Part shown: one piece after another, positions 58,216 to 64,000 of the stretch | Position numbering within the stretch: position 1 is the stretch's first letter | Layout: the number at the start of each line of letters is the position of its first letter | Origin: CAVXTT01 sp963764685 | Lineage (GTDB): Bacteria > Bacteroidota > Ignavibacteria > Ignavibacteriales > Ignavibacteriaceae | DNA length: 64,000 nucleotides | Reading direction: 5' to 3' | NCBI GenBank assembly: GCA_963764685.1 | Contig: CAVXTT010000017.1 | Coordinates: forward strand, 251,663 to 315,662 | Notes under the pieces: model-generated | What the model was told of the DNA's origin: nothing | What the model saw: the letters and a program-made list of their open reading frames with translations, nothing else | Databases searched by the model: none | Program-made: the position numbers and the translations under genes

Positions 58216-59716
58216 ATGAAGCCGATGCTCTCTGCTGTCCTGGTCGTGTTGACTGTTCCAATGACGACGTTCGGTGCGACGATGTCGGTCACGGTGAACG
58301 GGGCGGCTGGCCGTGACGGCCTCGCCCGGCCAGACCTTGGTGGTGGACCTGCGCCTGAGCGACCTCGCGACCGGCGCTGGTCGGCTTTGAAGCCAGCCTT
58401 TACGACCTGGGCAACACCGGCAAGCTCTCCATCGTCGGTGCGACGGCATCGGATGCCCGCACCTGGGGGGCAACCTTCAACACCGCCGCCGGCGACATGC
58501 CTTTCGAACGCGGATGTTCGAGGCCGGCTGAACCCCACGAGCAGAGACCTGGGCTGCATTGCCATGTCGCCAGAGTGGCTACGGGCCAGGCTTGTATCCG
58601 TCGATCGTGGAGAGCGTCAAAGTGCTGGTCGCCTCTTCGGCGACCGCCGGTAACACGCTCACGATCCGCTTGAGCGATCTGTTTCTGGTGGACGTCAACT
58701 TCGTCCCGATCCCGGTCACTGCCGGGGCCGACTTGACGATCACCGTGATCCCCAATCAAGAGCCGGATGCCGATGGCGACGGCGTGCCCGACGCGAAGGA
58801 CAACTGTCCGGAGCAAGCCGAACCCGGACCAGGCCGACACCGACTCCGACGGCATCGGCGACGCCTGCGACGCCTGCCCGAACGATCCACTGAACGATGC
58901 GGATCATGACGGCCTCTGTGGCGATCAGGATGCCTGCCCGAACGACCCGTTGAACAATGTGGACCACGACGGCATCTGCGGGGACCAGGATGCCTGCCCG
59001 AACGACCCGCTGAATGATGCGGACCACGACGGCATCTGCGGCGATCAGGATGCGTGTCCGAACGATCCGCTGAACGACGCGGATCATGACGGCATCTGCG
59101 GCGATCAGGATGCCTGCCCGAACGACCCGCTGAACGATGCGGACCACGACGGCATCTGTGGGGACCAGGATGCGTGTCCGAACGATCCGCTGAACGACGT
59201 GGACCAGGATGGCATCTGTGGTGATCAGGATGCGTGCCCGAACGATCCGCTGAACGATGCGGACCACGACGGCCTCTGCGGCGATCAGGATGCCTGCCCG
59301 ACGTCCGATACATCGGCGACGATCATCATCGATGGTTGCGATACCGGAGTTGCCAATAAGCCGCTTGCTGGCGGCTGCACCATGGCGGACGAGATCGCCA
59401 AGCTTGCCGCAGACGGGCGGCCACGTGTCCCATCTGATCAACGAATGGAAGAAGGCCGGCTTGATCACGAACAAGGAGAAGAATCGCATCCAGGACTGCG
59501 CCGCCAGTGCCGCCACCTCCACGCCCGCCTGCCACAACGGCGCCGCCTGGGAAGATGAAAGAAACACAGACGGTTCAGACATCGACCGAGTCAGACGTGT
59601 CCACCGAGGCCTTGCTCCGAGCCTCGGCCCGGGCTGCGGAGCGGGCATCGCCGGAGGCAGCTCTGCTCAGTCTGGCGGGCCTCGTCCTGCTGTGCGGACG
59701 CCGGCAGGGACATTGA
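58216..59716 (+). pseudogene. Secreted protein with cohesin-like domain and seven thrombospondin type 3 repeats
   Basis: It begins MKPMLSAVLVVLTVPMTTFGA, a clear signal peptide. A cohesin-like beta-sandwich follows across frames (SPGQTLVVDLRLSDLATGAG; SIVGATASDARTWGATFNTA; VKVLVASSATAGNTLTIRLS). From 58770 comes PDADGDGVPDAKDNCPE and then tandem 20-residue repeats (core DACPNDPLNDADHDGICGDQ), acidic calcium-binding TSP3-type loops. The tail (TMADEIAKLAADG) continues across a frame change. The last open frame ends ASPEAALLSLAGLVLLCGRRQGH, a helix followed by basic residues like a PEP-CTERM-type anchor with PEA for PEP. Membership of that tail in this gene is likely but not certain. Confidence 0.72.
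58862..59299 (+). repeat. Tandem 60-bp repeats coding TSP3 calcium-binding units
   Basis: Seven nearly identical 60-bp units, each coding 20 residues with Asp at alternate positions (DADHDG). Differences between units are few and mostly synonymous (GAT/GAC, TGC/TGT), which suggests recent expansion by recombination. The 60-bp length keeps the frame when copy number changes. Confidence 0.9.
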
Positions 59717-59771
59717 GCATATTCCCTGGTCCGCATCGTTGTTTGTCATCCGTTGTCGGTTGTCCGCCGCT

Positions 59772-59815
59772 GGGTCCGTGGCCACGCTTATCCGTGGCCA
59801 CGGACCCGATTCTTT
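59772..59815 (+). terminator. Strong intrinsic terminator after the TSP3 protein gene
   Basis: A perfect 15-bp stem (GGGTCCGTGGCCACG at 59772-59786 with 59793-59807) and a 6-base loop (CTTATC), then GATTCTTT. It lies about 55 bp after the stop at 59716. Confidence 0.88.
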
Positions 59816-59945
59816 GAACTAAGGTAGTCCAATATATGATCCCTCTAAAAGATACCCGCAGGCCGTCAGCCGATACGATACCAGCCCGGCCGCTGAGCAT
59901 CGGTCGTTCGGCCCCGAAGCCGTTCTTTGCGGCAGAGAGGTACAA

Positions 59946-60370
59946 ATGGCGACATGGCGGCATGAACTCGTTGACCCGCCGGCGGATCCGCGAGCCCGCA
60001 CACTGTGGTTGCAGCATGGTGCCGGCTTCATCGTCTTTGAGGATGTTCGACGCTACGCGATGGAGAGGATCGACCCCACGCTCACAGCGCGAAGCGCGTG
60101 CCGCGGTTCAGAAGGGTATCGACGACGCGGTGTACGGGCTCATGATGATTATCGACGGTGTAACCGGCAGCCTCTCGAACGCGAGCCATACCGTCTACAT
60201 CGACTTCATCGTCCGCCTCGCAACACGCGGCAATTCGAAAAACGGCGGTGTGCAATCAGAGGTACGACCTGCGAAAAGGTGACGGAATGTGCATGGGATA
60301 CCACGACTGGCTCGAAGGTGATTTCGGGAGGAATCCAGTCGTGGTGCCTCGGTCGGGCACCGAGTCATAG
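59946..60370 (+). pseudogene. Hypothetical protein of about 140 residues, frame broken
   Basis: ATG 59946 has GAGAGG five bases upstream. The first part is MATWRHELVDPPADPRARTL, then HGAGFIVFEDVRRYAMERID. One change near 60090 leads to EARAAVQKGIDDAVYGLMMI and SLSNASHTVYIDFIVRLAT, and another near 60255 leads to DLRKGDGMCMGYHDWLEGDF, ending at 60370. The length, start and ending read like a real gene. I do not recognise a family. There is no signal peptide or membrane helix. It converges with the sulfatase gene. Confidence 0.55.
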
Positions 60371-60470
60371 GCCGTACGAGGCACTGCACCTGACCGGGGC
60401 CTCAGCGACGCTTTTGGCGATGCAGGCCAAGGAGCCCAAGGTGCGGGTGTCTCTATTGGGTCTCTGCAGT

Positions 60471-62118
60471 TCACTTTGCCGGTTGGGTGGCAGTCGCTCC
60501 GTCGCGGTGGAACTGCTGGTCGAGGCGGTTCCAGGTGGCGGCCAGTTCGTTGAGTTTGTCGGGCATTGTGGCGGCCAGGTTGTTGGACTCGATGCGGTCG
60601 TGCGGCAGGTCGTACAGTTCCCAGGCGCCGCTTGTTCTCCGACTCGCTGACGAGCTTCCAGTCGCCGACCCGCAGGGCGCGGTTGCCCTCGTGGCTGCCA
60701 GTAGAGGCACTCGCGGGGGATCTCCACATCTTGGCGAAGATCGGCACGAGGCTGCGGCCGGGCAGCGGCGGGCGCGGCTTGGCCGTTGAAGCTCGGCGGG
60801 GGCACTACGCCGGCCAGTTCCAGCACCGTCGGCACGAAGTCGATGATGTGGGCGGGCGTGTGCCGCAGCGAGCCGCCGTCGCGGATGGCTGGCCGGCCAG
60901 TGCACGATGAACGGCGTGGAGATGCCGCCCTCGTGCACCCAGATCTTGTGCCGGCGGAACGGGGCGTTGGACGCGCTGGCCCAGCCCGGCCCGAGGCACA
61001 GGAACGACGTCGGCCGAACCCGGATCGGCCGCGCGGTCGTGCCCGTCGCCGCGGACCATGACGCGTCGCGTCGGCGCCGTTGTCGGACAGGAAGACGATC
61101 AGCGTGTTGTCCCAGGCGCCCATCTTGCGGATCTGCTCGAGCACGCGGCCGATCTCGCGGTCCATGCGGTCGACCATGGCCGCGTGGATGGCCATCTTGG
61201 TGGCCTGGAACTGCTGCTGCTCGGGCGTCAGGTCGTCCCAGGCGACGGCGTGCTCGATCTCGCCGGGGCCGAGCATGTCGAGCCACTTCGGGCTTGAAAT
61301 AGCGCGGCGTGAAGTGCGGATCGAGCGGCGACAGGCCGCAATCGACGATGCCCATCTCGCGCAGGCGCTGCCAGCGCTGCTCGCGGATCGCGTCCCAGCC
61401 CTCGCAGGTAGCGGTCGCGGTAGCGGGCGATGTCCTCCGGCAGCGCGTGCAGCGGAAAATGCGGGGCGATGAACGCCAGGTACAGGAAGAACGGCTGCTC
61501 GCGCGTGCTTGGCCGCGTGCTCGCCGAGGAAGTCGATGGCGTGCTGGGCGATGGCGGTGGTGGCGTAGTAGCCGTCGCCGGGCTTGACCGGCGGCAGTTG
61601 CTGGTCGTCGAGGAAGTGGGCCTTGGGCGTGAAGTAGCGGTCCCAGTCCTCGAACCGGTACGAGCGATCGAACCCGCCGGCCAGCGACCTTGCCGTCGAC
61701 GTGCCACTTGCCGGAGTGATAGCTGCGATAGCCGGCCGGCTTGAGCAGTTGCGGGCAGCAGCGCCGCCCACGCCGGCCGCTGCCGGGCGGGATCGCGGTT
61801 GACCTGCTGGGCGTAGTAGCCGGTCATCAGGCAGGCCCGCGTCGGCCAGCAGCGGGCGGTGTTGTACATCTGCGTGAAGCGCAGGCCGCCGGCGGCCAGC
61901 CGATCGAGGTTGGGCGTGGCGATCTCGCCGCCGTAGCAGCCGATGTCGGAGAAGCCCATGTCGTCGGCCAGGATGAGCACGACGTTGGGCGGCGAGGCCG
62001 GGCGGGATTCGGCGGTCGGCGGTCGGCGGTCGGCGGTCGGCGCTGGCCCGGCAACCGCGGCGCCGGCGATGACCAGATAAATGCACACCGATGTGAGTGA
62101 GTGCCTATACTTGTTCAC
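60471..62118 (-). pseudogene. Sulfatase (arylsulfatase family), exported, frame broken
   Basis: A Planctomycete-type formylglycine sulfatase. The GTG at 62118 starts a signal peptide (SVCIYLVIAGAAVAGPA). After a short repeat-coded linker come NVVLILADDMGFSDIGCYGG (metal-binding Asp pair) and RCWPTRACLMTG, which has the C-x-P-T-R form of the formylglycine site with Cys modified. Later blocks are LIVFLSDNGAD, GAWELYDLPHDRIESNNLA and the end ATQPAK at 60471. About five frame breaks occur. It probably removes sulfate esters from algal or host polysaccharides outside the cytoplasm. Confidence 0.88.
62011..62042 (-). repeat. Heptanucleotide tandem repeat inside the sulfatase gene
   Basis: Four full copies and part of a fifth of GGCGGTC, starting at 62011, 62018, 62025 and 62032. 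It codes the Pro/Arg/Ala linker just after the signal peptide. Seven is not a multiple of three, so a copy-number change would shift the frame before the catalytic domain. In this copy the signal peptide and the NVVLILADD block are in one frame. Confidence 0.85.
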
Positions 62119-62293
62119 GTGCGAGCCCCTATGCTGCTGGCTTGTGCATCTGGCACTGTAGTACCCTACCCGCTTTAACGCGTTGCCCGCCGCGATACTG
62201 TGTCGGAGTTGTGGTGATTGCTCGCCCGTCATAATGCGACATTTTTACGGTCACGTCAAAAGTAGGCAGGATGTGCATAGAACATGTGCAGAG

Positions 62294-62941
62294 CTAATCG
62301 AGGTCGGGATGCCCGGCCCGTGCCCAGTTGTTCATGGCGTCGATGACGGCTGGCTGAAGGCGTCGGATGCTGTCGATGGTGCGTTTGGCTCCGGTGACGG
62401 TCGTGTAGGACTCGGGTGGGCCGAAGTAGAACAGCCGCTTTCCGAAGTCCACGTTGTCATCGTCGGCCATGTCCTCTGTCGGGGAGTAGAGCATGAAACT
62501 CTTCCCGCCGAGGCGAACGATAGCTTTGGATTCGTTCACGACCTGGCTGATGCGAACGGGCGAGTAGCCAGGGGGAATCTGGCCGATCGCCTCTTTGGTC
62601 AGCATGGGCCACTGGCGCTCTCGGCCTGCCTCGATCTCGGCGATCTGCTTGCGAAGCTCGGCGATTTTGCTCGCCCGAAGCCGGATTTGTACCTTGTCCC
62701 GCGGGTGTGGCTTGATGCGGATGGCTGCGGCCAGCTCTTCATCCAGCTTGTCAAGCGTCCGCTCTTTCGCATCCTTGAATGCCTGGATCGCGTCATCGAA
62801 TTGCCTGCGGTTGTCGGGCGATAGCGAATCCCACAGGCCGGCAGGGCGGGATGCGGCGGGGCGGCTCGCTGGGCGTTTGGCGGCGGGCCTGGTGGTCGGG
62901 GTGGCCGCGAGCATAGCGGCAAGCAGAATCGCCGGTCCCAT
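62294..62941 (-). CDS. Exported helical protein of unknown function
   Basis: 215 residues in one intact frame, unusual for this side of the window. A signal peptide (AILLAAMLAATP) is followed by a Pro/Ala/Arg-rich linker (TTRPAAKRPASRPAASRP). A mostly alpha-helical, charged segment with coiled-coil character follows (SPDNRRQFDDAIQAFKDAKE ... LRASKIAELRKQIAEIEAG), then a compact C-terminal part (IVRLGGKSFMLYSPTED). GGGAGG precedes the ATG. I do not recognise a family. It may be periplasmic and lies between two sulfatases, but no functional link can be claimed. Confidence 0.72.
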   Translation of the reverse strand: MGPAILLAAMLAATPTTRPAAKRPASRPAASRPAGLWDSLSPDNRRQFDDAIQAFKDAKERTLDKLDEELAAAIRIKPHPRDKVQIRLRASKIAELRKQIAEIEAGRERQWPMLTKEAIGQIPPGYSPVRISQVVNESKAIVRLGGKSFMLYSPTEDMADDDNVDFGKRLFYFGPPESYTTVTGAKRTIDSIRRLQPAVIDAMNNWARAGHPDLD

Positions 62942-63004
62942 CGCCAGTCCTCCCGCCCCACTTCCGGGGCTACGTCACTTCGACTGCTTGCCGTCCCGCT
63001 GGTG

Positions 63005-63032
63005 CATGCAGAGGCGAGACGCCTGTGCCACA
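63005..63032. repeat. REP-like palindrome (GGCGAGACGCC)
   Basis: GCAGAGGCGAGACGCCTGTGCCAC lies between two divergent genes; AGGCG and CGCCT form a hairpin. Translated, it gives QRRDACATK-like peptides. Short intergenic palindromes of this wording recur in genomes of the Planctomycetota/Verrucomicrobiota group as far as I recall, but a single copy here cannot prove a family. Confidence 0.45.
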
Positions 63033-63104
63033 AAGCGCTGGACCATCAGAACACCAAGGCGGCCGCGGTTCAAGTACTGGCACGTTTCCGGCCTGGCGGG
63101 GATA

Positions 63105-64000
63105 ATGCCGGGCATGAAATCACGGACGTTCTCGCTGATCGGTGTGGCGATCCTGGCCGTCGTCCTGAGCTGCGCATGGTCAACGGCCCCGTCGCGGGCT
63201 CGGCCCAACGTCATCCTCTTCCTGGCGGACGATCTCGGGGCGGCGGAACTGGGCTGCTACGGCAACCGCGAGCACCGGACGCCCAACCTCGACCGGTTGG
63301 CCGGCCGAGGGCTTGCGGCTGGACACGTTCTACGCGACGCCGCTGTGCACGCCCACCCGCGTGTGCCTGATGACCGGGCAGTACGGGTTTCGCAACGGCT
63401 ATCTCGGCATGCAGAACGAGGCGTTCTGCCCGCGCCGGATTCGCCGCAGCGGGCGATCGGCAACCACTTCACCATCGGCGACCTGATGAAGTCGGCCGGC
63501 TATGCGACGGCGCTGGCGGGCAAGTGGCAGTTGCCGGGCGAGATCCCCGACGCTGATCCACGACTGCGGCTTCGACGAGTACCGGATGTGGGCCTACAAG
63601 CACAACCTGCCCAAGGGCGTCGAGCACACCGGCCGTTGGGAGGGCGAAGGGCAGACCAAGACCGCCCGCTACTGGCATCCCTCCATTGTCGAGAACGGCA
63701 AGTACCTGCCCACCAAGCCGGACGATTACGGCCCGGACCTGTTCATGGACTTCGTCGTGGATTTCGCTCGCCGCCACAAGGAAGGAGCCGTTCTTCGTCT
63801 ATCACACGTCCGTGCTGACCCACGCCCCTCACGAGGAGACGCCCGACCCGGACCATCCCGGGCAACGGCTGCGTGGCGGCTTCAAATCCAACCTGGAGTA
63901 CCTCGACCATCTGATGGGCCGGCTGCGGCGAAGCCTCGAGGAGAGTCGAGCTCGCGAAGAACACGGTGGTGATCTTCGTGGGCGACAAAGCGATACGTCG
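63105..64000 (+). pseudogene. Sulfatase, N-terminal part, cut by the window end and frame broken
   Basis: ATG 63105 or 63114 starts a signal peptide (SLIGVAILAVVLSCAWS). Next comes NVILFLADDLGAAELGCYGN, the metal-binding start. After a break near 63310 the formylglycine motif is LCTPTRVCLMTGQYGFRNGY (C-x-P-T-R). Later blocks are HFTIGDLMKSAGYATALAGK, CGFDEYRMWAYKHNLPKG and, after a break near 63785, FFVYHTSVLTHAPHEETPDP. It is a second sulfatase beside the minus-strand one; the divergent arrangement with a helical secreted protein between them suggests a polysaccharide-degradation neighbourhood. Confidence 0.85.

Noticed and set aside
58740..59648. A 302-residue minus-strand open frame rich in Ile/Val/Arg
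   Set aside because: It is the antisense shadow of the TSP3 repeats; its repetitive sequence merely mirrors them and has no start context or domain.
45000..64000. Programmed frameshifting or a different genetic code
   Set aside because: Breaks occur at unrelated sites in every gene without slippery motifs, and in-frame codons use the standard code.

Overview
The window is two unrelated pieces of DNA joined near position 44,990. Bases 1 to about 44,990 are AT-rich and carry mostly intact genes. They look like an Ignavibacteria-type member of the Bacteroidota/Chlorobiota: two secreted beta-helix proteins end in the 'SQNYPNPFNP ... YDILGKEVATLVN' type IX secretion tail, and there are DUF4159/DUF4175 proteins and many response regulators. 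Bases from about 44,995 to 64,000 are GC-rich, break frame in almost every gene, and look like Planctomycetota (sulfatases, thrombospondin type 3 repeats, a dcw cluster with mraZ and rsmH). At the junction a family B DNA polymerase loses its C-terminus and murE on the other strand loses its C-terminus. An assembly chimera is the best explanation.

Left part. It opens with the tail of an aconitase, a GT-C type membrane glycosyltransferase, a DUF4159/DUF4175 pair and a cation diffusion facilitator. A signalling block follows (7.8-18.7 kb): an orphan NtrC-type regulator with a STAS protein and a REC-REC-PP2C phosphatase; prfA; a five-PAS NtrB-like kinase overlapping a second NtrC-type regulator; a lipoprotein; a CheW protein; and a small protein that reads as a degenerate stand-alone histidine-kinase dimerisation domain. 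Then comes an exopolysaccharide locus (18.7-34.9 kb). It holds aminotransferase, sugar-phosphate transferase, Gfo/Idh oxidoreductase and hexapeptide acetyltransferase genes (a WbpB/E/D-like set), Wza-like export, a Wzz/BY-kinase, a deacetylase, three GT4 glycosyltransferases, a Wzx flippase and a Wzy/ExoQ polymerase. A second lipoprotein, paralogous to the first, lies inside it. Three beta-helix proteins lie on the opposite strand (34.9-40.3 kb), followed by a NarX/NarL-like two-component pair, a lone receiver protein and the truncated polymerase.

Three -24/-12 (sigma-54-like) promoter candidates lie before the two lipoproteins and CheW. Each has a TTGAACT-containing motif about 50-70 bp upstream. 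With two sigma-54 activators encoded nearby, this suggests one regulon for surface polysaccharide and matrix proteins. Two large intergenic gaps hold palindromic arrays with a repeat period near 11 bp.

Right part. On the minus strand, mraZ, rsmH, a LysM protein, ftsL-like, ftsI and murE form a division/cell-wall (dcw) cluster. Upstream are a hybrid PAS kinase (plus strand), a NarL-type regulator, and a thiD, murQ, GT4 group. Then come a secreted protein with seven 60-bp TSP3 repeats, a small hypothetical, a sulfatase, a helical secreted hypothetical and the start of a second sulfatase. Frame breaks here most likely reflect uncorrected indels, so coordinates are for the gene footprint, not one reading frame.
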